Below, piece after piece: positions 33,939-44,100 of a stretch of 64,000 bases of DNA (position 1 is its first letter; every line of letters begins with the position of its first letter). The notes under the pieces were generated by a model that made no database searches, was not told the DNA's origin, and saw nothing but the letters and a program-made list of their open reading frames with translations. The stretch comes from Dehalococcoidia bacterium (GTDB taxonomy: Bacteria; Chloroflexota; Dehalococcoidia; DSTF01; JACRBR01): the NCBI GenBank assembly GCA_015478665.1, contig JADMII010000011.1:25166-89165 (forward strand). The letters are read 5' to 3'. A program made the position numbers and the translations under genes.

Positions 33939-34223
33939 ATGGCGACTCTGACAACCGACGAGGTCGACGCGCGGCTCGGCGAGCATGGCGGCTGGGCGCG
34001 GCGCGGCGATGAGATCTCCAAGCAGTACCGCTTCGACGACTTCCGCCGCGCGATGGCCTTCGTCAACCGCGTCGCGGATGAGGCGAACGCGCTCGACCAC
34101 CACCCGGACATCACCATCCAGTACAACCGCGTGACGATGATGCTCTCGACGCACAGCGAGGGCGGCGTGACCGAGAAGGACTTCGCGTTGGCGACGAAGA
34201 TCGATGCCGCAGCCGGACAGTGA
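33939..34223 (+). CDS. Pterin-4a-carbinolamine dehydratase-like protein
   Basis: The 94-residue protein shows the family motif EANALDHHPDI and the preceding FRRAMAFVNRVADEA. PCD/DCoH proteins dehydrate 4a-hydroxytetrahydrobiopterin. In bacteria without aromatic amino acid hydroxylases the role is less certain and may involve molybdopterin. GGAGG lies 7 nt before the ATG. It overlaps the following DedA gene by 20 nt. Confidence 0.9.
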   Translation: MATLTTDEVDARLGEHGGWARRGDEISKQYRFDDFRRAMAFVNRVADEANALDHHPDITIQYNRVTMMLSTHSEGGVTEKDFALATKIDAAAGQ

Positions 34224-35067
34224 GCCGCCGCTGACGACCGGGGCGCGGCAGCGCGCGCCGGGCGAGGAGAGCGCGGCGGCGGACTGGATCCAGCGCAACA
34301 TGACGTGGCTGGTGTTGGTTGGTGCGCTGGTGCTGATCCTGCTGCCGCGCCTGTCGCCGTTCCAGGGGCTCAACGAGTACCTGAACGTCTTCCAGCGCCT
34401 GAGCGAGTGGATCCTCGGACGGCTCCAGGCACTGTTCAAGGACTATGGCTACTACGTCGTCTTCTTCGGCGTGCTCGCCGAGAACAGCGTGCTGCTCGGC
34501 CTGCTCGTCCCCGGCACGATCGTGCTGATCCTCGCCGGGCTCTCGGCGCAGAACGGCTCGATCAACCTGCCGCTGGTCATCGCGCTGGGCGTGGCGGCGG
34601 CGCTGCTCGGCGATACGATCAGCTACCAGATCGGCCGCATGGGCTGGACGCGCGTGCTCGACCGCTTCGGGATGAGCGAGATGATCGAGAAGGTGCGCGG
34701 GCCGATGGAGTCGAACCGGCGCTGGATCATCCTCGCCTATCACTTCGCGGGCTACTCGCGCGCCGTCGGGCCGATCGCCGCGGGCATCTTCAAGATCCCG
34801 TTCCGGAAGTGGGCGCCGTTCGACTACAGCGGCGCCACGGTCTGGGTGCTGGCGTACGTGATGATCGGCGTCGTGCTCGGCATCTCCGGCGTGAAGTTCG
34901 ACGACACGAAGCGGATGGCGCGCCTGATCGAGATCTTCTTCACCGGCCTCCTCGTCGTCGCGCTCGTCGTCACCGTCTGGCGCTCGATCCGCGCTCAGGA
35001 GCGCGCCGCGCTCGTGCCGGCAGCGGAGGCCGAGCCGGCGGTCGAGGTCAGCTCCGACGAGCGTTGA
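34204..35067 (+). CDS. DedA-family membrane protein
   Basis: The 287-residue protein has DedA features: a VFFGVLAENSVLLGLLVPGTIVLILAGL opening, acidic ENS, GRMGWTR, and the arginine motif YSRAVGPIAAGIFKIPFRKW. There are about six hydrophobic segments. DedA proteins act in phospholipid scrambling, proton-motive-force homeostasis or selenite uptake; the exact role is unproven here. It overlaps the pterin dehydratase, so the genes are co-transcribed. Confidence 0.87.
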   Translation: MPQPDSEPPLTTGARQRAPGEESAAADWIQRNMTWLVLVGALVLILLPRLSPFQGLNEYLNVFQRLSEWILGRLQALFKDYGYYVVFFGVLAENSVLLGLLVPGTIVLILAGLSAQNGSINLPLVIALGVAAALLGDTISYQIGRMGWTRVLDRFGMSEMIEKVRGPMESNRRWIILAYHFAGYSRAVGPIAAGIFKIPFRKWAPFDYSGATVWVLAYVMIGVVLGISGVKFDDTKRMARLIEIFFTGLLVVALVVTVWRSIRAQERAALVPAAEAEPAVEVSSDER

Positions 35068-35176
35068 TCGACCGGCGTCGTGTGGCGCGTGGCGAGAGGG
35101 CTTCGGCCTTCGATTTGCTACCATCTCTGTACGAGCATCGATGTCCTCAGCCCAGGCACGAGACGTCTGACACGGT

Positions 35177-35707
35177 ATGGCGAAGCGACTCCCGGATTAC
35201 CTGCGTCCCGGCCTCGACCTCGTGGTCGTCGGCATCAACCCCGGCCTCAAGTCCGCGGCGACGGGCCATCATTACGCCGGCGCCGGCAATCACTTCTGGC
35301 CGCTGATGTTCGAATCCGGCCTGCTGCCCGTGAAACTGACGTACGAGGATGACGCGCGCGTGCTTGACTGCGGCATCGGCCTGACGAACATGGTGGACCG
35401 GGCCTCAGCGTCGGTGAGCGACCTCTCGCCGGCGGAGCTGCGCGCCGGCGCCGTCAGGCTGCGCGCGAAGCTGCTCCGCTCTGCGCCGGCGGTCGTCGCC
35501 TTCAATGGCAAGCGGATCTACGAAGTCTATGCCGGCCGGACCTGCGTCTTCGGCGTCCAGCCGGAGCGCATCGGCAGCGTCCTCGTCTTCGTCATGCCGT
35601 CGACGAGCGCGCGCACCGCGGCGTACCAGCGCGACGCCAAGCTGGCGTATTTCCGCGAACTCGCCGCCATCGTCGCGGCGCAACGCAGGTCGGCGGTGGC
35701 ATCGTGA
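35177..35707 (+). CDS. mug: G/U(T) mismatch-specific DNA glycosylase
   Basis: This 176-residue uracil-DNA-glycosylase-superfamily enzyme removes U or T mispaired with G. The catalytic Asn lies in VVGINPGLKSA and the intercalation loop reads VMPSTSARTA, closer to eukaryotic TDG (MPSSSAR) than to E. coli Mug (NPSGLSR). ATG 35177 is the first good start; no strong Shine-Dalgarno is seen. It starts a four-gene row with overlapping or close junctions ending in a terminator. Confidence 0.9.
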   Translation: MAKRLPDYLRPGLDLVVVGINPGLKSAATGHHYAGAGNHFWPLMFESGLLPVKLTYEDDARVLDCGIGLTNMVDRASASVSDLSPAELRAGAVRLRAKLLRSAPAVVAFNGKRIYEVYAGRTCVFGVQPERIGSVLVFVMPSTSARTAAYQRDAKLAYFRELAAIVAAQRRSAVAS

Positions 35708-36276
35708 GCGGTCACGCAGAGAGCAGCTTGCCGATCTTCTCGCCGCGCCTCGACGAGCTGATGGCGAGCATGATCGCCGGTGAGGCGCCGAACGTGGGGC
35801 GCTTCTGCGGCTACTGCTATACGCCGGTCGGCAAGAAGGCCGACGTCTGCCCGCACTGCGCGCGCACGACCGCGCAGTACGCGCCCGTCGCGAAGATCCC
35901 CGGCGACTTCTTCGTCCTGTACCGCCGCATGCGGCGACGCGAGAGCATCGTCGTGAACTCGTTCGCCTTCGCCGGCCTCGGGATCGGCCTGCTGCTCTTC
36001 GTCGGCATCGTGGCGCTCGGCGTCTACCGATACAACGCATCGCTCTGGGTGATGGCAGCGTCGGTCGCCGTGCTGATCGTCGGCGGGCGCGTGTTCGCCG
36101 GCCTCCTCGGCGGCTGGGTGGGCGACCAGATCGGCTACGACATCGCCCAGCGCAAGCTCGCGGTCGAGTGGGAAGCGTACGAGCGCGATCGCGAGGCACG
36201 GCTCCGACCGACAGCCCGTTCGCGCGCCGATGCCGAACCGCTCCCGGCCGTCAGCGGCCCGGCCGGCGGCAACTGA
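35704..36276 (+). CDS. Zinc-ribbon membrane protein of unknown function
   Basis: The 190-residue protein has a zinc-ribbon-like pair CGYC...CPHC near residues 35-53 and two TM helices (about 83-105 and 112-135). A basic C-terminal tail follows. I do not recognise a family with known function. A GTG start overlaps the mug stop (GTGA). It may be a membrane regulator or assembly factor; the neighbours do not decide. Confidence 0.7.
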   Translation: MSGHAESSLPIFSPRLDELMASMIAGEAPNVGRFCGYCYTPVGKKADVCPHCARTTAQYAPVAKIPGDFFVLYRRMRRRESIVVNSFAFAGLGIGLLLFVGIVALGVYRYNASLWVMAASVAVLIVGGRVFAGLLGGWVGDQIGYDIAQRKLAVEWEAYERDREARLRPTARSRADAEPLPAVSGPAGGN

Positions 36277-36285
36277 CCGGCGCCG

Positions 36286-37185
36286 GTGCGGTACATCGAG
36301 CTCTCCGTCGCCGTCGCGCACGACGAAGCCGAGGCTGCAGCCGATGCCCTCCGCATCGCGACCGGCGCCGGTATCGAGATCGACCGGCCGTTCACGCAGC
36401 CTGACCTCGAATCCGGCGCTGTGCCGCAGCGGGGAGGCGTCGCGCATGTGCGCGCCTACGTCGCGGCGTCAGCGGGCCGTGCGATGCGGCGCGCGGCCCA
36501 GGACGCGCTCGCCGCCGCCGGCATTGCCGCGGCTGTCGGCGCGCGCAGCGTGGACGAGGAGGACTGGGCGGAGGCGTGGAAGGAGCACTTCCACGTCGAG
36601 CGCTTCGGGCGCGTGGTGGTCGTGCCGTCGTGGCGCGCGTACGAGGCGACGGCGGACGACGTCGTGATCACGCTCGACCCCGGCATGGCCTTCGGGACGG
36701 GGCAGCACGAGACGACGCGCATGTGCCTGGAGGCGCTCGCAGGACAGCTCCGGCCCGGCGAGCGGGTGCTCGACGCCGGCTGCGGCTCCGGCATCCTCGC
36801 CGTCGCCGCGGCGAAGCTCGGCGCCGCGGACGTGCTCGCCGTCGACATCGACGCGGACTGCGTGCGCATCGCCGGCGAGAATGCCCGCGCGAACGGGGTC
36901 GACGCACGGGTGACGCCACGGCTCGTCGCGGCGGGCGACAGCGACTGGCCTGCGACGGGCTCCTTCGACCTCGTGGTCGCGAACATCATCGCCGCGACGA
37001 TCATCGAGCTCGCGCCGGCGTTCGCCCGCGCGCTGGCTCCCGGCGGCCGACTGATCGCCTCCGGCATCATCGCCGCGCGCGAGCATGACGTCTCCGATGC
37101 GCTCACGTCCGCCGGATTCCCGGTCCTGGACGTGCGCGCGATGGCTGAGTGGCGTTGCGTCCAGGCGATCGCGGCCAGCCGATGA
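36286..37185 (+). CDS. prmA: Ribosomal protein L11 methyltransferase
   Basis: PrmA methylates ribosomal protein L11. The 299-residue protein shows DPGMAFGTGQHETTRMCLEAL, motif I VLDAGCGSGILAVAAAKLGA and the catalytic NIIAATI region (VVANII). GTG start 10 nt after the preceding gene. The rsmE start overlaps its stop (ATGA), a pairing seen in many bacteria. Confidence 0.94.
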   Translation: MRYIELSVAVAHDEAEAAADALRIATGAGIEIDRPFTQPDLESGAVPQRGGVAHVRAYVAASAGRAMRRAAQDALAAAGIAAAVGARSVDEEDWAEAWKEHFHVERFGRVVVVPSWRAYEATADDVVITLDPGMAFGTGQHETTRMCLEALAGQLRPGERVLDAGCGSGILAVAAAKLGAADVLAVDIDADCVRIAGENARANGVDARVTPRLVAAGDSDWPATGSFDLVVANIIAATIIELAPAFARALAPGGRLIASGIIAAREHDVSDALTSAGFPVLDVRAMAEWRCVQAIAASR

Positions 37186-37931
37186 CGCGCCGGTACTACG
37201 TCGAACCGCCCGCGCTCGCCGGCGAGCAGGTGATACTCGGCCGCGAGCTGGCGCACCGTGTCGCGACGGTGCTGCGCCTTCGTCCCGGTGACGAGATCGT
37301 GCTCTTCGAGGGCAGCGGCGAAGACGCGCGGGTGCGGATCGACGCAGTCAGCGACCGCGCCGGCAGTGCGACCGTCATCGCGCGCCAGCCCGGGCCGCCG
37401 GAGCCGCGCGTGCGCGTGAGCCTGTATCAGTCGATCACGAAGGGCGAGCGCTTCGAGTGGCTGCTCGAGAAGGGCACCGAGGCCGGCGTCTCGCGCTTCG
37501 TCCCGCTGCAGACGGCGCGCGCGGTCGTGCGGCCAGAGGCCGGCGGCGCGAAGGCCGGGCGCTGGCGGCGCATCGTCATCGAGGCGGCGGAGCAGTGCGA
37601 GCGGAGCGTCGTGCCCGCCGTCGCGCCGCCGCAACGCTTCGATGACGCGATCGCTGCGGCGCCGGGCATCGTCCTGCTGCCGTACGAGGAAGCCGGCGAT
37701 CTGGCGCCGAACGTGCAGGCCGCGCTCGACCGCGAGATCGACGCGCTGTTCGCGCTCGGCGAGATCAGCATCTTCATCGGGCCGGAGGGCGGATACGAGC
37801 GCGCGGAGGTCGACCGGGCCGAGGCGGCGGGGGCGGCCATCGTGACGATGGGGCGGCGGGTGTTGCGTTCGGAGACGGCGGGCCTCGTCGCCGTCACGCT
37901 GGTGATGCAGGCGATCGGCGAGCTGGGCTGA
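37182..37931 (+). CDS. rsmE: 16S rRNA (uracil1498-N3)-methyltransferase
   Basis: RsmE is a SPOUT (knotted) methyltransferase of the small-subunit rRNA. The 249-residue sequence has an N-terminal PUA-like region and the signatures YQSITKGERFEWLLEKGTEAGV, EQCERSVVP and the knot GPEGGYERAEVDRA, then VLRSETAGLVAV. It overlaps prmA by 4 nt and is followed by a perfect terminator hairpin. Confidence 0.95.
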   Translation: MTRRYYVEPPALAGEQVILGRELAHRVATVLRLRPGDEIVLFEGSGEDARVRIDAVSDRAGSATVIARQPGPPEPRVRVSLYQSITKGERFEWLLEKGTEAGVSRFVPLQTARAVVRPEAGGAKAGRWRRIVIEAAEQCERSVVPAVAPPQRFDDAIAAAPGIVLLPYEEAGDLAPNVQAALDREIDALFALGEISIFIGPEGGYERAEVDRAEAAGAAIVTMGRRVLRSETAGLVAVTLVMQAIGELG

Positions 37932-37960
37932 GGTGCGGGAGGACGTGTGGACGGGACGGT

Positions 37961-37987
37961 GAGGGGCGGCCCGCCGGGCCGCCCCTC
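37961..37987. terminator. Perfect hairpin between convergent rsmE and the SGNH gene
   Basis: GAGGGGCGGCCC and GGGCCGCCCCTC form a 12-bp perfect stem with a 3-nt loop. It lies 29 nt after rsmE and 22 nt after the SGNH stop, so it can serve both. No T-run follows. Confidence 0.8.
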
Positions 37988-38009
37988 TCATCATCGTGCA
38001 GGCGGCGCG

Positions 38010-39092
38010 CTAGCCGGTGATCGAGTGCGACGCCTCGCTGTTGCCATTGATGTCGACGGCGCGATAGGTGATCGTGCTGCCGCTGCTGACCGTGACGGCG
38101 CCGATGTACTTCGTGTACGTGCCGCTGCCGATCTTGTACTCGATGCCGCGGACGCCGGCGTTGTCGGTCGCCGTGATCGTCACGTTGGTGCCGCCCGTCA
38201 CGGCTGCCCTCGTCGCGCTGGACTCCGGCGCTGTCGTGTCGCCAAAGCTAAACGTCGCGCCCCAGGCGACGCTGGCGAGCAGGTTCTGGCCGGCCGTGTT
38301 TGGGTGGAAGTAGTCCCAGCCTGAGACGTCGCCCGACGGGAAGCTCGTGTTGAATACGGCGTTGTTGTCGAAGCGGCAGTGCACGTAGAGGGCGCACACC
38401 TGCTGCAGCTGCGTGTTGAAGTCGATGTTGCGCTGGCGGACGCGCGCACGCCGGTCGGTGTCCGCCTGCGCCGTGGAGGTCGGGTTCGCCAGCATCGACT
38501 GGCAGATGCTCGCCGTCCACCAGACGGAGCGTGCCCAGAAGTTGTCGTGCAGGATGCTCCAGAGCTGGTAGATGTTCGGGATGCTTACGACGTAGATCCG
38601 CGCGTCGGGCAGTCCTGCGGTGACCGTGGCCATCGCTGCCTGGAGCTGCGAGCGGAACGTCGAGACGCTCGTCATCGTCGATTCGCTCGATGTGCAGACG
38701 TCGTTCGCGCCCATGAGGATGGTCACGAATTGGGCGCCCTGGCTGACGGCCGTCTGGACCTGGCCGTTGAGGTCCGTCATCTTCGCGCCGGTCCTCGCGT
38801 CGTTCAGGTTGTTGCCGCTGATCGCGCTGTTCGTCGCGAGGATGCGACGATAGAAGCTGTTGACGGCGCTGTCGTTGCCCGTCGACCAGGAACGGGCGGG
38901 GTTATCCGTGAAGGGCAGAGTGCCGGTCTCGAACGCGCGCGTGATCGAGTCTCCCGTCGAGGCGATGGAGTTCGGTGGGCCCGTGCGCGCGGGATCGGCG
39001 GCCTTCGCCGGTGTGAGGAGGAGGACGGCGGCCGCCGCCGCCAGGATCAGAGCGATGATTCTCGTCTTCAGAGTGAGGCTCCTTCGTGACAT
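38010..39092 (-). CDS. Secreted SGNH/GDSL hydrolase with C-terminal beta-sandwich
   Basis: A signal peptide (TRIIALILAAAAAVLLLTPAKA) is followed by an SGNH esterase domain: block I STGDSITRA, block III GAND and the catalytic DYFHPN. The last 80 residues, starting DTTAPESS, resemble an OmpL47/CHB-HEX type Ig-like module and could bind the surface. It is an exported esterase or lipase; the substrate is unknown. The start is uncertain: ATG 39092 lacks a good Shine-Dalgarno, while CTG 39071 sits 7 nt after AAGGAG and would give an ideal signal peptide. Confidence 0.85.
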   Translation of the reverse strand: MSRRSLTLKTRIIALILAAAAAVLLLTPAKAADPARTGPPNSIASTGDSITRAFETGTLPFTDNPARSWSTGNDSAVNSFYRRILATNSAISGNNLNDARTGAKMTDLNGQVQTAVSQGAQFVTILMGANDVCTSSESTMTSVSTFRSQLQAAMATVTAGLPDARIYVVSIPNIYQLWSILHDNFWARSVWWTASICQSMLANPTSTAQADTDRRARVRQRNIDFNTQLQQVCALYVHCRFDNNAVFNTSFPSGDVSGWDYFHPNTAGQNLLASVAWGATFSFGDTTAPESSATRAAVTGGTNVTITATDNAGVRGIEYKIGSGTYTKYIGAVTVSSGSTITYRAVDINGNSEASHSITG

Positions 39093-39143
39093 AACGCGGG
39101 CGCCACCCGCGGACACGCCGGCACGCTCCCCGGCTTGGCGCCT

Positions 39144-39171
39144 ATCGTACGTCGAGCAGCGCCGATGTCAA
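39144..39171 (-). promoter_or_regulatory. Promoter of the SGNH hydrolase
   Basis: Minus-strand TTGACA (39166-39171), a 16-nt spacer and TACGAT (39144-39149). The leader of about 50-70 nt holds self-complementary GGCGCC and GCCGG/CCGGC stems upstream of the AAGGAG box. Confidence 0.72.
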
Positions 39172-39295
39172 CCGCTTATCGTCAAGCGGGTGAAGAAAAC
39201 TTGAGCAGACGGCCGCACGCTCGCTCGATCCGCCGAATGCAGCCGCTCGCGGCGGAGCCGGCGTGAACGCGGTCGCGCACGCCGCCCGCCGCCCG

Positions 39296-39301
39296 TAGAC
39301 T
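39296..39301 (+). promoter_or_regulatory. Candidate -10 (TAGACT) for leaderless methyltransferase-pfkB mRNA
   Basis: TAGACT ends 7 nt before the ATG at 39309; no Shine-Dalgarno. Confidence 0.5.
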
Positions 39302-39308
39302 AAGCTCG

Positions 39309-39905
39309 ATGCCGCCCGAACCGAACCCCTGGGTCCGCTCCCGAACGTTCTCGGGAGACGACTACGACGCCCGCTACGAGGCCCAGGCCGCGGCGGGCGA
39401 GGACGTGCACGGCGAGGCGAACTTCGTTGAGGCGTACGCGCCGCACTCCGTGCTCGATGCCGGCTGCGGCACGGGGCGCGTCGGCCGCGAGCTGGCGCGT
39501 CGCGGCATCGACGTCGTCGGCGTCGACCTCGATGCGGAGATGCTGGCGACGGCGCGCCGAAAGGCCGCCGGCGTCGACTGGCGCCTCGGCGACCTCGCCA
39601 GCATCGACCTCGGCCGCACGTTCGACCTCGCCGTGGCGGCCGGCAACGTGATGATCTTCCTGACCCCCGGCAGCGAAGCCGCCGTCATCGCCAACATCGC
39701 GCGGCACCTGACGCCCGCCGCCCTGCTCATCGCCGGCTTCCAGCTCGGCCGTTCGATGCCGCTCGGGCGCTACGACGAGCTCTGCAGCGCGGCCGGCCTC
39801 ACGCTGCGCGAGCGCTTCGCCACCTGGGATCGCGACGCCTGGCGCGACGACGCCGACTACGCTGTTTCGGTGCATCGCCGTGCCGCCGGCGGCGACGAAG
39901 GCTGA
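39309..39905 (+). CDS. Class I SAM-dependent methyltransferase
   Basis: The 198-residue protein shows motif I VLDAGCGTGRVGRELARRG, followed by VVGVDLDAEML and LAVAAGNVMIFL. It resembles small Methyltransf_25-type enzymes. Its stop overlaps the start of the PfkB kinase by 1 nt, so the two are co-translated. The substrate is unknown. Confidence 0.82.
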   Translation: MPPEPNPWVRSRTFSGDDYDARYEAQAAAGEDVHGEANFVEAYAPHSVLDAGCGTGRVGRELARRGIDVVGVDLDAEMLATARRKAAGVDWRLGDLASIDLGRTFDLAVAAGNVMIFLTPGSEAAVIANIARHLTPAALLIAGFQLGRSMPLGRYDELCSAAGLTLRERFATWDRDAWRDDADYAVSVHRRAAGGDEG

Positions 39906-40756
39906 TGGCAGCCGCGCCGGTCCGCATCGCCGTCATCGGTCACGTCGAACACGTCGTCATCGCCCGCGTGCCGGCGCTGCCCGGCCCCGGCGCGATCGTG
40001 CACCTCGACGAGCCGCTCTGGATCCCGGGCGGCGGCGGCGGCATCACCTTCGCCCAGCTGACGCGCAGCCCGGCGGAGCTGCACCTCTTCACCGCGTTCG
40101 GCGACGACGACGCGGCGTCGGCCGTGCAGTCCGCCGTAGAGGCGACGAGCGCCAGCGTGCATGCGGCGCGTCGCGCTGCGGCGCAGACCCGCGACGTGGC
40201 GCTGCTGACGCCCGGCGGCGAGCGCACGATCCTCGTCGTCGGCCGGCCCCTGCACGCCACACTCGACGATGCGCTCGAGTGGGGCGTGCTCGACGGCTGC
40301 CGCGCCGTCTTCTTCAGCGCCGAAGACCCGCGCCTGCTCGCCCGCGCTCGCGCCGCCGAGCTGCTCGTCGTCACGGCGCGACGCCAGCGGGCGATCCGCG
40401 AGTCCGCTGTCGCGCCCGACGTGATCGTGGGGAGCGCCTTCGACCCGCTGGAGAAGAGCACGCTCGGAGATTACAGGCTGCCGCCGAAGGCGCTGGTGAT
40501 GACGGAGGGCGCGCGGGGCGGCAGCATCGAGACGGCCGCCGGCGTGACGCGCTTTCCCGCGCCGCCGCCGCCAGCGACGGCCGGTGGGGCCTACGGCGCC
40601 GGCGACAGCTTCGTCGGCGCGCTGACGTGGTATCTGGCCTGCGGCCTCACGGTCGAGGATGCCTGCGTGCGCGCCGGCCCGCACGGCGCCGCCGTGCTCC
40701 GTGGCATCAACCCGCTGGAGAATCAGCTCGAGCTGGAAGACATCGGCGGCGCCTGA
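39905..40756 (+). CDS. PfkB-family carbohydrate kinase
   Basis: The 283-residue protein has the PfkB C-terminal signature AYGAGDSFVGALTWYLACG with the anion-hole GAGD and catalytic Asp. The usual N-terminal GG motif appears as IPGGGGGITFAQL. It phosphorylates a sugar or nucleoside with ATP; the exact substrate is not decided by sequence. A hairpin terminator follows. Confidence 0.84.
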   Translation: MAAAPVRIAVIGHVEHVVIARVPALPGPGAIVHLDEPLWIPGGGGGITFAQLTRSPAELHLFTAFGDDDAASAVQSAVEATSASVHAARRAAAQTRDVALLTPGGERTILVVGRPLHATLDDALEWGVLDGCRAVFFSAEDPRLLARARAAELLVVTARRQRAIRESAVAPDVIVGSAFDPLEKSTLGDYRLPPKALVMTEGARGGSIETAAGVTRFPAPPPPATAGGAYGAGDSFVGALTWYLACGLTVEDACVRAGPHGAAVLRGINPLENQLELEDIGGA

Positions 40757-40809
40757 CGAGAGCGGAGGTGCGCCCGGCCGAACGACGAGAGGTCGAGCGA
40801 CGGCGCGAA

Positions 40810-40828
40810 GCGGGACGCTTCGTCCCGC
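40810..40828. terminator. Hairpin between convergent pfkB and ABC-F genes
   Basis: GCGGGACG and CGTCCCGC form an 8-bp perfect stem with loop CTT. No T-run. Confidence 0.55.
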
Positions 40829-40878
40829 CGATCGCCGCGCGTGGCCGGTCGCCGGCCCGCCGGGCAACCGGTGACCAC

Positions 40879-40911
40879 CGGCCAGCCACCAGCGGCCATC
40901 GGCCAGCCACC
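40879..40911. repeat. Two copies of CGGCCAGCCACC, 21 nt apart
   Basis: The 12-nt unit occurs at 40879-40890 and 40900-40911 in the intergenic stretch downstream of the terminator. Function unknown. Confidence 0.4.
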
Positions 40912-40916
40912 GAGGC

Positions 40917-42488
<1,572 letters not shown>

Positions 42489-42560
42489 CGCGTCCGCCCC
42501 CGGCGCCGAAGCGCCGCCTCACAACAAAACAGCGCGGCCCAGGCGCGCGCTGCCACCTGC

Positions 42561-42592
42561 ACTATAGCGTGCGCGCACCCGTCCGATATACT
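42561..42592. promoter_or_regulatory. Divergent -10 boxes between the ABC-F and PHP genes
   Basis: Minus-strand TATAGT (42561-42566) faces the ABC-F gene. Plus-strand TATACT (42587-42592) faces the PHP gene. They are 20 nt apart, so the two promoters overlap and could interfere. Neither has a good -35. Confidence 0.5.
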
Positions 42593-42625
42593 GACTCATC
42601 CACCGCCGCCACCAGGGATGCCCGT

Positions 42626-43312
42626 TTGCTGATTGACCTCCATACCCATACGCGCCCGCTCTCGTGGGACTCCTATCTCACCCCGGATGACCTCATCGAG
42701 CGGTCGAAGCAGGCGGGGCTCGATGGCGTCTGCCTCAGCGAGCACGACTACTTCTGGAAGCCGGCGGACGTCGCCGCGCTGGCGAAGCGCCACAACTTCC
42801 TCGTGCTGCCGGCCGGCGAGATCAACACCGACGACGGCCACATCCTCGTCTATGGCATCGACACGTACGTCTACGGCATGCACCGCTCGTCCGAGCTCGC
42901 GGCGCACGTCCGCGGGGCGCACGGCGCGATGGTCGCCGCGCACCCGTATCGGCGCCAGATGCCGTGGTACCAGGACAGCACGCAGGACTACGGCGACGCG
43001 CTCGCCCGCGCGGCGCGCAACCCGGCGTACCAGTACTGCGACGCGCTCGAGCGGATCAACGGCCGCGGCACGGTGAAGGAGAACCAGTTCTCCGCCGCCC
43101 TCTGCGACCACATGGGCATGCCCGGCACAGCCGGCACGGACTCGCATTCGCGCAGCGACATCGGCCGCTGCGCCACGCGCTTCGAGCGCGACGTCCACGA
43201 CCTCGACGAGCTCATCAGCGAACTCAAGGCCGGGCGGTTCGCGCCCGAGGATCTCGCCGGCGCGCCGCACCGTCTCGACCTCACGGCGCTGTCGTCCGGC
43301 GAGCACCTGTAG
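42626..43312 (+). CDS. PHP-domain phosphoesterase
   Basis: The 228-residue protein has metal-binding HTHTRP near the start (LLIDLHTHTRP), CLSEHDYFWK and the downstream GTDSHSRSDIGR histidine motifs typical of PHP-PHP-associated hydrolases. Such enzymes cleave phosphoesters such as AMP/cAMP analogues or trehalose phosphates; the exact substrate is unknown. No ATG precedes the first conserved strand. I chose the TTG at 42626, downstream of AGGGA, which is moderately certain. Confidence 0.82.
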   Translation: MLIDLHTHTRPLSWDSYLTPDDLIERSKQAGLDGVCLSEHDYFWKPADVAALAKRHNFLVLPAGEINTDDGHILVYGIDTYVYGMHRSSELAAHVRGAHGAMVAAHPYRRQMPWYQDSTQDYGDALARAARNPAYQYCDALERINGRGTVKENQFSAALCDHMGMPGTAGTDSHSRSDIGRCATRFERDVHDLDELISELKAGRFAPEDLAGAPHRLDLTALSSGEHL

Positions 43313-43346
43313 AGAGCGAGCGCCCGCCATCGACCTGCAACCGATT

Positions 43347-44013
43347 GTGCCCGGGATCTACCCGCTGCCCGGGCTGAAGACAGGCCGGCAGCTACCTGCT
43401 CGAGGACGGCGACGGCCTCACGCTCATCGACACGAGCTCGCACAGCTGCGCTGCGAAGATCCTCGCGGCGGTGGAGTGCATCGGGCGTCGGCCGGAAGAG
43501 CTGCACACGATCGTCGCCACGCACTACCATCACGACCACACCGGGAACGTCGGCCGGCTACGCGACCAGACGCCGGCGCGGCTCTACGTCCACGCCGCCG
43601 ACGCGCCGTTCGTCGATGGGCGCCGCCCCTGGCGCGAGTTCCACGGGCCGTTCGCCCGGCTCGCCAGGCGCCTCAGCCCGCAGCCGTATCACCTGCGCGT
43701 CGATGATGAGCTGCAGGAGGGCGACGTCGTGCGGAGCCTGGGTGGCCTCGCCGTCGTGCACCTGCCGGGGCATACGCCGGGGAACATCGGCCTCTGGTCC
43801 CGCCCGCTCGGCGTGATGTTCACCGGCGACGCGCTGATGAACGTGATGGGCCTGCGCCTGCCGCTCGCGGCCTCCTCGCACGACATGGCGCAGGCCAGGG
43901 ACTCCCTGCGCAAGCTGGCGCGCTTCGGCTTCGAGCACGCCCTCCTCGGGCACGGCGCGCCCGTGCTCGGACGCGCCAGCGAGAAAATCGCCGCGCTCGC
44001 GTCGCGCTGGTAG
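43347..44013 (+). pseudogene. MBL-fold hydrolase split by a frameshift
   Basis: The first part (GTG 43347; PGIYPLPGLKTG) and the second part (from about 43387, SYLLEDGDGLTLID...ATHYHHDHTGNVG...LPGHTPGN) are one MBL protein in two frames. Relative to the family an extra C around 43383-43389 breaks the frame. The catalytic HxHxDH is in the second frame and intact. Either a real pseudogene or a one-base sequence error. As annotated, only the second frame from ATG 43471 would be translated, missing the N-terminal strands. Confidence 0.78.
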
Positions 44014-44100
44014 GCCTGGCGCCAGGCTGGTCGAAGGCTGCTCGCGGGAACGGCGCCGCCCGGGCTCGCGCACGGCACGCACAGCGGAGCGCGCCTGACA

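Noticed and set aside
39060..39150. ydaO or c-di-GMP riboswitch in the SGNH leader
   Set aside because: Only short self-complementary elements are seen. None of the conserved cores of those riboswitch classes is present.
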